64,000 bases of DNA from Niastella vici (GTDB lineage Bacteria > Bacteroidota > Bacteroidia > Chitinophagales > Chitinophagaceae), in the NCBI RefSeq assembly GCF_002077945.1, contig NZ_LVYD01000051.1, positions 62,001 through 126,000 of the forward strand, in the 5' to 3' direction. The notes beneath the pieces were generated by a model. The model did not search any database, was not told the origin of the DNA, and worked only from the letters and a program-made list of their open reading frames with translations. The translations under genes were made by a program, and so were the position numbers. Position 1 is the stretch's first letter. Every line of letters starts with the position of its first letter. Of the stretch, positions 9,601 through 17,210 are shown in pieces.

Positions 9601-11021
9601 CTGCATCCGTTGCTTCACTTGGCTTTTTACCCATGGCATTGAGCCGCGGGGCCGGGGCTGAAGTACAACGGCCGTTGGCGACCGTTGTTATTGGCGGACT
9701 GCTTACTGCCACATTCCTTACTCTGGTTGTATTGCCTGTGCTGTATATGTGGTTCGAAAAACGGGTGCCCAAAGGGCCAGCGCCAAAACTGGCTGCCATG
9801 ATCCTGCTGCTGGGGTTATGCCAGCCCGTGCTTTCACAAACAACTGCCAGCCGTTCCATGCCGTTGGAGCAAATGTTGCAACAGGCCAATACCGGTAACC
9901 TGTCGTTACAGGCGAGCCGGAAAGGCATTGGCTACTGGACGCAATTGCAAAGCGCCACTAGCGAATTGCCACGCACGCAGATCGGCGGCGAATATGGTAA
10001 TATCAACAGTATGAAAAACGATACCCGGTTTTATATTAACCAGTCGTTTGAATTGCCGGTGGTATACCGGCGGCAGAAAGAACTGTACCAGGCCCAGGAA
10101 CAGGTGGCAACCAAACAGGTGGCGCTGAAGCAACAGGAATTGCATAAAGCCGTAAAGACCGTTTTTTATAATATGGTTGACCTGCTTGAGCGGCAACATT
10201 TGTTGATGCGCCTCGATTCAGTTTACAGCCGCTTTCTGGAAGCTGCTACCTTGCGCCTGAAAACAGGCGAAAGCACCATGCTCGAAAAAAGCAATGCCGA
10301 AACCCAGATACAACAATTGAAATTGCAACAGGAACAGGTAAAGGCCGATCTGCGTATTGAGCAGCAACAATTGCAATGGTTGCTTAATACGAATGAGAAC
10401 CTGTTACCCGCTTATGAGGCCCTGAAAAAAGGATCTGCAGTAATTACCGATACCATGGCAATCGCCGGCCACCCCGCAGTACAATTACAACAGGAACGGG
10501 CAAAGGTGAACGCTGCGCAAACCAATATAGAAAAGGCCCGGCTGTCGCCGGAATTTATGGTGGGGTACAGCAATCAATCTATTATAGGTTATCAGTCACC
10601 AGATGGTGTTACGCAGAAATATTACGATGCAGGTAACCGTTTTCATATTTACCAGATGGCGGTTGCAGTGCCCCTGTTCAACAAAGCTGTGAAGGCCCGC
10701 ATCAGGGCAAACCAGGTACAGGAAGAAACGGCCAAAATGGAAGTATCGGCCACCAGCCAGTACCTGAACAATCAATGGCAGCAATTGAACGAATCCTATA
10801 AAAAATATACTGAGCAGGTACGGTATTACGAAACAAGCGGACTGCAACAGGCTGCCTTAATTACCCGTAATGCGCGGCTGGGTTTTGAAAAAGGTGATGT
10901 AAGCTATGTTGAGTGGACCCTGCAAATGAATAATGCCGTGAACATAGAGCTCGGCTATTTACAGGCTGTACATGCCCTGAACAACACCATTATTGAACTG
11001 GAATATTTAACCGGAAAATGA
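6654..11021 (+). CDS. czcA: CusA/CzcA heavy-metal RND efflux pump fused to a TolC-like outer-membrane factor
   Basis: Proton-driven export of divalent or monovalent metal ions across both membranes. Residues 1 to about 1040 are a complete RND transporter: MIQSIIRFSIKNKLIIGLF at the N-terminus, periplasmic porter domains, and the transmembrane motif GAIDFGLIVDGAVIIVEA with the acidic proton-relay residues of CzcA. It ends LVVLPVLYMWFEKR. A second hydrophobic segment (AAMILLLGLCQPVLSQ, about 1050-1065) then leads into roughly 390 residues of outer-membrane-efflux (CzcC/TolC) sequence with long coiled helices. Start: an upstream TTG at 6609 would add 15 atypical residues; the ATG at 6654 matches the family N-terminus. 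Its stop overlaps the czcB start (ATGA). Confidence 0.9.
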   Translation: MIQSIIRFSIKNKLIIGLFILALIIWGGYSVTRLPIDAVPDITDNQVQVITISPSLGAPDVERLITFPIEQANSTIPGLKKIRSFSRFGLSVVTIVFEDNVDVYWARQQIAERLQQVQNQIPTQLGKPEMAPITTGLGEIYQYVVRAKKGYEQQYDAMQLRTIQDWIIRRQLLGTPGVADVSSFGGLLKQYEIAVNTSRLKSYNLTIDDVFNALEKNNQNTGGAYIEKGPAVLFIRSEGLITNEQDIGNIVVKQIDAGIPVLMRDVATIQLGSATRYGAMTYNDKGEVAGAIVMMLKGENSSAVIKRIKERIKQIQQTLPEGVVVEPFLDRTKMVNHAIGTVETNLIEGALIVVFVLVVFLGNLRAGLVVASVIPLSMLFAIILMNAFGVSGNLMSLGAIDFGLIVDGAVIIVEAVMHRLSHSRHFTGVNRLNQSSMDEEVQQSASRMMNAAIFGQIIILVVYLPIYSLQGIEGKMFRPMAQTVTFALLGAFLLSFTYVPMMTSLFLSKKLSHTESFSDRMMRRLEKIYQRGLEKLLHFPKTIVAASILFFGLSLVIFSRLGGEFIPQLEEGDFAVETRVLTGSNISTSVNTLTRAAHILKSRFPEVIKVVGKNGSSEIPTDPMPIEASDLMVILKDKKEWTSARTFDELAQKMRVALEDIPGATFGFQFPVQMRFNELISGARQDVVCKIFGEDLDTLAQYANKIGSIINTVKGTSDLYVETVTGIPQILIRYNRNAIAHYGLNIEDLNRVVNTAFAGQSAGLVYEGERRFDLVVRLENTQRQDVTDVQNLLVPTPNGAQVPLSQVATVSIQEGPNQIQREDAKRRIVAGFNVRGRDVESIVQELDKKIKQQVHLPAGYYIDYGGQFENLTEARQRLAIAVPVALLLILVMLYFAFGKIKYGLLIFSAIPLSAIGGILFLWMRGMPFSISAGIGFIALFGVAVLNGIVLIAEFTRLKHQGIHDIKQIIMEGTRIRLRPVLMTASVASLGFLPMALSRGAGAEVQRPLATVVIGGLLTATFLTLVVLPVLYMWFEKRVPKGPAPKLAAMILLLGLCQPVLSQTTASRSMPLEQMLQQANTGNLSLQASRKGIGYWTQLQSATSELPRTQIGGEYGNINSMKNDTRFYINQSFELPVVYRRQKELYQAQEQVATKQVALKQQELHKAVKTVFYNMVDLLERQHLLMRLDSVYSRFLEAATLRLKTGESTMLEKSNAETQIQQLKLQQEQVKADLRIEQQQLQWLLNTNENLLPAYEALKKGSAVITDTMAIAGHPAVQLQQERAKVNAAQTNIEKARLSPEFMVGYSNQSIIGYQSPDGVTQKYYDAGNRFHIYQMAVAVPLFNKAVKARIRANQVQEETAKMEVSATSQYLNNQWQQLNESYKKYTEQVRYYETSGLQQAALITRNARLGFEKGDVSYVEWTLQMNNAVNIELGYLQAVHALNNTIIELEYLTGK

Positions 11022-12169
11022 TCCCCGATATGAAGAATTTGTTTATATATAGTATTGTTTTGTTTTTATCAGCTTCCTGCTCCTCCTCAACAGAAGAGAA
11101 AGCCGCAGCGCCGGAAAAGGCAACCGATGAGAATGCCGTAAGCTTAACGGAAGCACAAATAAAAAATGCCGGTATTGAGACCGGGGCCATACAATCGCAA
11201 AACATGAACTCCGTATTAAAAGTGAACGGGGTTGTAGATGTACCGCCGCAGAATATTGTATCGGTGAGCTTCCCGCTGGGGGGATATCTGAAACATACAA
11301 ACCTGTTGCCCGGTATGCATGTGAGCAGGGGAGAGGTCATTGGTACCATTGAAGACCAGGGGCTGGTGCAATTACAACAGGATTACCTGATGGCCCAGGC
11401 CCGGTTGCATTTTCTGCAGCAGGAGTATGACCGGCAAAAAGAATTAAGTGAGCAACAGGTAAGCGCCGCCAAAACCTTTCAACAGGTGCAGGCCGATTTT
11501 GCGGCGCAGAAAGTGTTGGTAAAAGGCTTTGGGGAGAAACTGCGGTTGATAAATATTAACCCCGCCTCTTTGAATGAGAATAACATTTCGCGCAGCGTAC
11601 CGGTTTATTCGCCCATCAATGGTTTTGTGTCGAAAGTAAATGTAAACATCGGCAAGTTTGTGAATGCTACCGATGTGTTGTTTGAGCTCATTAATCCCGA
11701 TGATATTCATGCGGCCCTCACCGTTTTTGAAAAAGACCTGTCGAAGATAAAGGTGGAGCAACTGGTGAAGGTATCGTTTGTTGATGAGCCCGGTAAGGAA
11801 TACGATTGTGAAGTGATACTGGTTACCCGTAATGTGGATGTTAACCGCAGCGGTACCATTCATTGCCATTTCAAGACAAGGCCCAGGAACCTGTTGCCCG
11901 GTATGTTCCTGAACGGATCGATCCATATTGAAAATGTACCCGCGCTTACGGTGCCCGAAGAGGCCGTAGTGCGGTATGGCAATAAGGAATACATTGTACA
12001 GGCTACAGGGGAGAACAAGTTTCAGCTGGTGGCTGTGGAAACAGGTATCCGGGAAAATAAGCGCGTAGCCGTTAGTTCAACCAGCACGGAGCTTTCGGGT
12101 ATGCAGGTGGTCACTAAAAATGCGTATGCGGTATTGGGTAAAATGAAGAATACGGCGGAAGAAGAATAG
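11018..12169 (+). CDS. czcB: RND efflux periplasmic adaptor (membrane fusion) lipoprotein, CzcB-like
   Basis: Membrane-fusion protein linking the RND pump to its outer-membrane channel. The ATG at 11018 overlaps the pump stop codon by 4 bp (translational coupling). An internal ATG at 11030 (MKNLFIYSIVLFLSASC) is an alternative start, and either gives a signal II peptide with lipobox LSAS-C. Domains: barrel-sandwich (lipoyl-like) halves around 70-110 and 190-215, an alpha hairpin with Gln/Glu-rich heptads between (about 110-180), beta-barrel and membrane-proximal parts to 383. It follows the CzcA-OMF fusion, so the three pump functions sit in two polypeptides. Confidence 0.9.
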   Translation: MIPDMKNLFIYSIVLFLSASCSSSTEEKAAAPEKATDENAVSLTEAQIKNAGIETGAIQSQNMNSVLKVNGVVDVPPQNIVSVSFPLGGYLKHTNLLPGMHVSRGEVIGTIEDQGLVQLQQDYLMAQARLHFLQQEYDRQKELSEQQVSAAKTFQQVQADFAAQKVLVKGFGEKLRLININPASLNENNISRSVPVYSPINGFVSKVNVNIGKFVNATDVLFELINPDDIHAALTVFEKDLSKIKVEQLVKVSFVDEPGKEYDCEVILVTRNVDVNRSGTIHCHFKTRPRNLLPGMFLNGSIHIENVPALTVPEEAVVRYGNKEYIVQATGENKFQLVAVETGIRENKRVAVSSTSTELSGMQVVTKNAYAVLGKMKNTAEEE

Positions 12170-12174
12170 TTGAC

Positions 12175-12272
12175 AGTTTAAAGTTTACAGTTCAAAGTTA
12201 AGCCTTCGCTGCGCTCAGGGGTAATAAGCAATTGGGGTACCTGTCGAAACCGTGGACTGTAAACTTTAAACT
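12175..12272. repeat. Inverted heptamer repeat between czcB and cupin gene
   Basis: AGTTTAAAGTTTACAGT (12175-12191) and its exact reverse complement ACTGTAAACTTTAAACT (12256-12272) flank a 64-base loop. Each arm is itself made of 7-bp words (CAGTTTA, AAGTTTA, CAGTTCA). The right arm overlaps the stop codon of the convergent cupin gene, so a role as bidirectional terminator is plausible, although no T-run follows. Confidence 0.7.
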
Positions 12273-12583
12273 CTGTAATCTTCCCGTACCGGCGAAAAGG
12301 CATCCAGTACTTTAACCGCGGTACGCGCATAAGCACTATGCGGAACATTGCCGGGGATCACATGCACCATGCCGGGTGTCAGCAACATTTTTTCACCGCC
12401 GATAACCATTTCCAGTTCTCCTTCCATGATAAACGTGATCTGTTCATGCGGATGGCTGTGTTCGGGTAACTGTGCACCGGGTTCAATATCTACAAACGAC
12501 AGGGTCATGGTATCGCCATGTACAAAGCGGCCGTATAAACCCGGTACTATCACTTTGCCTTTTACGTCATTAAGATGTTGCAT
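12266..12583 (-). CDS. Cupin-domain protein
   Basis: A 105-residue single-domain cupin. The metal-binding motif 1 reads PEHSHPHEQITFIMEGELE (His44/His46 and a Glu-type ligand set) and motif 2 reads PGNVPHSAYA (about 77-86). Small cupins of this type act as isomerases, dioxygenase-like enzymes or ligand binders; the substrate cannot be read from sequence. It starts 23 bp after the stop of the ATP-grasp-like gene on the same strand, so the two are probably co-transcribed. That suggests a role in the same pathway. Confidence 0.8.
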   Translation of the reverse strand: MQHLNDVKGKVIVPGLYGRFVHGDTMTLSFVDIEPGAQLPEHSHPHEQITFIMEGELEMVIGGEKMLLTPGMVHVIPGNVPHSAYARTAVKVLDAFSPVREDYRV

Positions 12584-12606
12584 AATGAGGTTTTTATGTA
12601 AATGAA

Positions 12607-13800
12607 TTAGCGTTCAATAAAAGCGACGCTGCCGCCCACCCATTGTTTATCCTTGTTATACGACACGCCTATCATTTTGCCTTTGCTTAAACGGGCGAGG
12701 TTAATGACAGGTTGCGGCCGCTCCCAACCCTTTTTCCATACATACATGATCCTGATCTCTGCCTTGGCGGGAACGTCGGGCGTTTCAATGATATCGGCAT
12801 ATTGCACTTTACGTTGTAAGATCCAGTTTTGCGGGTCGTCTATTTTCTCAATGTCGGCCGGCGTTACATCGATCACCACGCCCTGTCCGGCAAAGGAGAA
12901 TAAAGGTTTTAAGACATAGTTCTCCAGGTCGGCAGGTATTTGTTTTATTTCATTCAGAAAATAGGTAGCCGGTATGTACGGATGATGAAGGAATGGCAGG
13001 GTATACTTGCTGATGCGGTAAAACCAGTTGGGATGGGGCACCCATTGTACATTCAGCTCCTGGGTAATATCGGTAAAATGGCCCAGCGTATCTTTCTTTG
13101 CACGCAGCTCATCGAATATAACGCGGTTGTAGATACGCTTTATGGCCGTTTTTTTGCCATCGCGCATATAGTACAGGTCTTTTCCTTCCTGAATCAATTC
13201 GGTAATACAAACCGGTTGTATGCCCAGGTAATCCTGCGTGCAATAAAAATCGATGCGGGTTTTTTGTTCGTGTGGTTTTATTTCGAGCAGAATGGTATTC
13301 TCAACCGGCACATCACCGGTGATCACTTCTTTTAACAGCTGCAAATACGTTTCGCGGGTATGACCATTCATGTACTGGCTGTAGTTTTCCGGAACAGGAA
13401 AATATTTCCGGAGCAGATCGGGGTAAAATACCTGAAAGCCAAAGAGGGTAGGGAAGCCCTGCATTTCAATCAACCGGGGTTCAGGTTGTTGTTCGTCGTT
13501 CAGGCAAACACCAAAATCGAAACAGAGCAGCTCGCAGTGATCGCTTTCATTGGGAACATGTTCGCCGGGTGGAATGGCCGGTTCGGTATATTGTTTAAAT
13601 GAAGGATCAGTGATCACATCAATGATATGCTCACAGGCCTCGATCATTTGACCGGCAAATTGTTTATCGACAAATACTGGTGTTTCTGCTAACCTGAATT
13701 GAATGGCGCCGGGGTATTTACTGTTGAGGTCTTTTAAAAATGCTTCGTACTGCTTATCGGTGAAAGATTCATTATACGCTTTCCGTAAACCGGGAACCAT
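12607..13800 (-). CDS. ATP-grasp-like protein of unknown substrate
   Basis: A 397-residue soluble protein that I do not recognise by name. The C-terminal half looks like an ATP-grasp ligase: YVLKPLFSFAGQGV (about 295-308, P-loop-like Lys and glycine turn), NWILQRKVQYA, AEIRIMYVW (Glu/Arg metal and phosphate contacts), VINLARLSKGKM and a final GG. The N-terminal region contains LLCFDFGVCLNDE and RLIEMQGFP, like the substrate-binding part of circularly permuted ATP-grasp proteins. ATG at 13800. The neighbouring cupin and amidotransferase genes on the same strand suggest a role in making or modifying a small amide or peptide. The ATP-grasp assignment is inference from motifs. Confidence 0.6.
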   Translation of the reverse strand: MVPGLRKAYNESFTDKQYEAFLKDLNSKYPGAIQFRLAETPVFVDKQFAGQMIEACEHIIDVITDPSFKQYTEPAIPPGEHVPNESDHCELLCFDFGVCLNDEQQPEPRLIEMQGFPTLFGFQVFYPDLLRKYFPVPENYSQYMNGHTRETYLQLLKEVITGDVPVENTILLEIKPHEQKTRIDFYCTQDYLGIQPVCITELIQEGKDLYYMRDGKKTAIKRIYNRVIFDELRAKKDTLGHFTDITQELNVQWVPHPNWFYRISKYTLPFLHHPYIPATYFLNEIKQIPADLENYVLKPLFSFAGQGVVIDVTPADIEKIDDPQNWILQRKVQYADIIETPDVPAKAEIRIMYVWKKGWERPQPVINLARLSKGKMIGVSYNKDKQWVGGSVAFIER

Positions 13801-13833
13801 GCTGATACAATTTAAACGAAAGGTACGAATTAG

Positions 13834-13968
13834 TTACTGGTTACCGATTGCCAGTTACCTGGAAATGCAGGTTACAAGTTTCAAGATTCAGGTTACATGG
13901 CTCTTGTAACTTGCAACCTGAAACCTGGAACAGCTTCTTCATTGACCATTCACCATTCACGTTACAGG
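13834..13968. repeat. Heptamer-period repeat array
   Basis: Nearly the whole gap upstream of the ATP-grasp-like gene is 7-bp words. The units are TTACTGG (13834), TTACCGA (13841), TTGCCAG (13848) and TTACCTG (13855), then AGGTTAC (13869 and 13890). The inverted forms TTGTAAC (13904), TTGCAAC (13911), CTGAAAC (13918) and CTGGAAC (13925) follow, and finally ATTGACC, ATTCACC, ATTCACG (13941-13961). The last unit overlaps the stop codon of the glutamine amidotransferase gene. Confidence 0.75.
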
Positions 13969-14798
13969 CTTCCTACTTTTTGAGAGGATTCAATAGCTAT
14001 ATTAAGAAAGTTCGGAAGAATATGAGAATATGTATATAAGATCTTATCCGGGTCATTAAGCTGTTCTATCATGGATTGCCATTTCTCGAACCCATGATTT
14101 TTGATTACCATCTGCTTCTTGTCGTCCCGTTGCAGGTAACGGCTCATCCCCGGCGCATCGGCCTCAGGATGAAATTGCGTGCCCACCATATAGTCGTTGA
14201 ACCGGATGCCCATGATGGCCCGCTCCAACGGTACGTGCGGCCGTTCTTTTTCTAATGCGAGTATGGAAGCGCCTGTTTGCTGCAATTGTTCGGGGGAAGG
14301 TTCTACTACCTGGTAATTGCGGCTGTCTACTGCATAAAAGGGATCCTGTAATCCGGTAAAAATAGGTTCCTCTTTTCCGCCTTCCATCATGTGAATGGGA
14401 AAAACGCCAAAAGCGGTGGATTTGCGTTTGGTTACAGTGGCTACTTTAAAATACTGAACCGCCAGCTGAAAGGAGTGACAAATAAAATACACATGTTTTT
14501 TGGGACCATCTCCGCGCAGGTTATATTGTTCCAGCTCATGCACCCATTCAAAATACAAGCGTTCCCACTCGTGGCCACTGATCAGCGGCGAACCGGGGCC
14601 GCCGGAAGAAATATATATATCGTGGTGTAAATCAGGCAACTGGCACTTAAGCCGCACATCAAATTCGGTACATACGAGATGTAAACCATGGGCATTACTA
14701 TACTGCTGCAAAATTTCGCGGATGCATCGCATTCCCTCATTTACCTGCCCTTCATACAAGTCAAGAAGGGCCACCCGTATGGTTGTTGGTTTATTCAT
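13962..14798 (-). CDS. Class I glutamine amidotransferase-like protein (GMP synthase-like)
   Basis: A 278-residue member of the triad glutamine amidotransferase fold. The oxyanion turn SSGGPGSP, the nucleophile elbow VYFICHSFQLA (Cys near 110) and the second catalytic pair GTQFHPEAD (His then Glu, near 215) are all present, so it should hydrolyse glutamine to deliver ammonia, or act as a peptidase-like relative. The frame extends to a TTG at 14810, but ATG 14798 (MNKPTTIRVALLDLYEG) is the more natural start. It lies upstream of the ATP-grasp-like and cupin genes on the same strand. The partner that receives the ammonia is probably one of the ligases nearby (inference). Confidence 0.82.
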   Translation of the reverse strand: MNKPTTIRVALLDLYEGQVNEGMRCIREILQQYSNAHGLHLVCTEFDVRLKCQLPDLHHDIYISSGGPGSPLISGHEWERLYFEWVHELEQYNLRGDGPKKHVYFICHSFQLAVQYFKVATVTKRKSTAFGVFPIHMMEGGKEEPIFTGLQDPFYAVDSRNYQVVEPSPEQLQQTGASILALEKERPHVPLERAIMGIRFNDYMVGTQFHPEADAPGMSRYLQRDDKKQMVIKNHGFEKWQSMIEQLNDPDKILYTYSHILPNFLNIAIESSQKVGSL

Positions 14799-14906
14799 AG
14801 TATACTGCAAAAATAATATATAGACCGCACAGATGCCAGTCTATACAAAAATTTGAAAGCATTTCACAGCATAAAACAATATAACCCTGGAAATGTTACA
14901 GCCTGA

Positions 14907-15575
14907 TTATTTCACCAGTGTTTTCATCATTTCATCTGCCACCAGCATATTGCCCTTGTCGTTGAGGTGAACGCCATCTGAAGTAAGGATGCCTCTGTCC
15001 TGGTTCTGTGCATTATTGGCCAGGTTATAGGCCAGGAAAGCTTTGCGCAGATCAACCAGTGGGCAATTATTTTTAGTGGCAATGCTGCGAACGATATTGG
15101 CATATTTGTTCAGATCGCCGTCGAGTTCATTGGAGAAATCGGTTTTTTCACCAATGGCTGCCGGTGTGCACATAACCACCTTTATATTTTTTGCCTGCAG
15201 TTTTTTGATGATGGCATTATAGAATTGCTCAAATTTGGGCGCATCGGTACCGGTGCCGCCTTTCTTGTGCCAAACGTCATTTACGCCAATCCAGATCACC
15301 ACCGTGTTGGGGTCTTTTGCCAGCACATCATCTTCCAGGCGCAAATACAGATCGGTCACTTTATTGCCGCTGATGCCGGCGCCTACCAGGTCATATTGGT
15401 CCTTTAATCCTTTTTGTGCAATCAGGTTGCCTAACACCGTTATATAGCCGTTAGGTGCAACCCCGGCCTGGGTAATGGAATCTCCAAAGAAAACAATACG
15501 TTGTTTTTGTTGCATACCGGTAAAACTTACCAATGTAATAGCTATGAATGAAGAAATGTACAGTAGCAGTCTCAT
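14907..15575 (-). CDS. Secreted SGNH/GDSL-family hydrolase
   Basis: A 222-residue exported esterase/lipase-fold protein. Signal peptide at 1-22 (LLLYISSFIAITLVSFTG). The four SGNH blocks are visible: FFGDSITQAG (nucleophile Ser, about 31-40), the Gly of block II in GAGISGNKVTDL, GVNDVW with the block III Asn (about 97-102), and DGVHLNDKGN with the Asp-x-x-His pair near 205. It probably deacylates a carbohydrate or lysophospholipid-type ester in the periplasm; the substrate is not readable. Stand-alone gene, ATG at 15575. Confidence 0.88.
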   Translation of the reverse strand: MRLLLYISSFIAITLVSFTGMQQKQRIVFFGDSITQAGVAPNGYITVLGNLIAQKGLKDQYDLVGAGISGNKVTDLYLRLEDDVLAKDPNTVVIWIGVNDVWHKKGGTGTDAPKFEQFYNAIIKKLQAKNIKVVMCTPAAIGEKTDFSNELDGDLNKYANIVRSIATKNNCPLVDLRKAFLAYNLANNAQNQDRGILTSDGVHLNDKGNMLVADEMMKTLVK

Positions 15576-15901
15576 AATTAATAAGTTTAGAAAAGTAAAA
15601 AGGCACTAATATGTACCATATAATGGGCAGCGAATCTAATGACTAATTTTTGATATTTATTGGGTAGTCCCCGCGTTTTTGCACAAATTGACCATAGTCA
15701 CGTTTTCGGGTGAAAGCACATAAGTGCCTGACGGTCTTCATGATAAATTCTTTTTTCGCCGCAATCCGTAGTTTTTAAATAGTTTGTCATAATTTAAGCG
15801 GCATAAATAGCCAACGGTTGCTGTAAGTAGTAGGTACAACTGAAAAATCGCGGAAATCAGGCGATCGAACCGATCCGCACCATTTATTAAAAACTAATTG
15901 C
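15576..15901. other. Gene-free gap upstream of the ethanolamine permease
   Basis: This 326-bp divergent region separates the SGNH hydrolase from the ethanolamine unit. I looked for a cobalamin riboswitch (conserved B12 box), since EutBC needs adenosylcobalamin, and found none. No tandem repeat is evident; there are only modest AT-rich stretches that could carry promoters for both sides. Confidence 0.5.
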
Positions 15902-17197
15902 ATGCATAGCAACCCTTCATTAAATAAAGTTTTAAGACCCGTGCACTTATGGGCGCTGGCGGTGGGCCTGGTTATCAGCGGCGAATATTTTGGCTGGAAC
16001 CTGGGTTGGAAGGTAGCCGGAACAGGTGGCTTTTTGATCGCTACCGTACTCGTCACCATCTTTTACATAACATTTATTTTTAGTTATACCGAATTAACGG
16101 CTGCCATACCACAGGCCGGTGGCCCCTTTGCCTATGCGCATAAAGCATTAGGGCCGCTGGGTGCACTGGTTGCCGGTTATGCCACCCTGGTAGAATTTTT
16201 ACTGGCGCCGCCGGCTGTTGCTTTTGCGCTCGGCAGTTATGTACATTTTTTGTATCCATCACTGGGCGTTATTCCGGTGGCCATAGGTTGTTTTGTGGTA
16301 TTCACCCTTATCAATTTTCTGGATATCAAAGAATCGGCCCTCTTCTCGCTCGTGGTCACCTTGCTGGCTGTTGCAGAGTTGTTATTGTTTATGGGAATAG
16401 TGGCGCCCGGTTTTCGTTGGCAGAATTTTAAACAGGATGCCATGCCCTTTGGCTGGGGTGGCGTTTTTGCCGCTTTGCCATTTGCCATCTGGTTTTACCT
16501 GGCCATTGAAGGGGTGGCCATGGTGGCCGAAGAAGTGAAAGATCCGCAACGCACCATTCCGCGTGGTTATATTTATGGCATTGTAACGTTGGTGTTGCTG
16601 GCCCTGGGCGTCATGTTCTTTACCGGTGGGGTTACCGACTGGCATAAGCTGGCTTCTATTGATTATCCTTTACCAGAGGCGATCAGCATTGTGCTGGGAA
16701 AACAAAATGGCTGGACGAAGGTGTTTGCGGGCATCGGATTATTTGGTTTGATCGCTTCCTTCCATGGTATCATTATCAGTTACTCGCGGCAGTTGTATGC
16801 CATGGCCCGAAGTGGTTATTTACCTGCGGTACTGGCTACTGTAAACAAGCGTTTTAGAACGCCCCATATAGCACTGCTGGTTGGCGGTGGCATCGGGATT
16901 ATTGTGGTGCGTTTTGGTAATACGAATGATGCCATTACCCTGAGCGCCCTGGGGGCATTGATGTTATATATCGTAAGCATGATCAGTTTACTGGTTTTGC
17001 GGCGCACACACCCCAACATGGAACGTCCATTCAAAGTACCTTTGTATCCATGGTTTCCATGGACGGCCCTGGTACTGGCGGTTGTTTGCCTCATCGCTAT
17101 TATCTGGTACAATCCGAAGTTGAGTATTTATTTCTTTGGTGCATTGCTTGTACTGGCTGCACTGTTTATGGCATTTCGCAGGAAGACTCATCAATGA
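15902..17197 (+). CDS. eat: Ethanolamine permease (APC superfamily)
   Basis: A 431-residue amino-acid/polyamine/organocation transporter with about twelve transmembrane helices. The consensus entrance motif VGLVISGEYFGWNLGW (about 20-36) has the broken-helix Gly-Glu-Tyr seen in ethanolamine permeases. AAIPQAGGPFAYAHKALGPLGA and EGVAMVAEEVKDPQRTIPRGY (about 200-220) are APC signatures. It imports ethanolamine across the inner membrane by ion coupling. EutB begins 13 bp after its stop, so a permease-eutB-eutC operon is clear and supports the substrate. Confidence 0.9.
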   Translation: MHSNPSLNKVLRPVHLWALAVGLVISGEYFGWNLGWKVAGTGGFLIATVLVTIFYITFIFSYTELTAAIPQAGGPFAYAHKALGPLGALVAGYATLVEFLLAPPAVAFALGSYVHFLYPSLGVIPVAIGCFVVFTLINFLDIKESALFSLVVTLLAVAELLLFMGIVAPGFRWQNFKQDAMPFGWGGVFAALPFAIWFYLAIEGVAMVAEEVKDPQRTIPRGYIYGIVTLVLLALGVMFFTGGVTDWHKLASIDYPLPEAISIVLGKQNGWTKVFAGIGLFGLIASFHGIIISYSRQLYAMARSGYLPAVLATVNKRFRTPHIALLVGGGIGIIVVRFGNTNDAITLSALGALMLYIVSMISLLVLRRTHPNMERPFKVPLYPWFPWTALVLAVVCLIAIIWYNPKLSIYFFGALLVLAALFMAFRRKTHQ

Positions 17198-17210
17198 TCA
17201 TTCATGATTT

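Noticed and set aside
15576-15901. Possible cobalamin riboswitch before the ethanolamine operon
   Set aside because: None of the conserved B12-box or core stems is visible in this gap.
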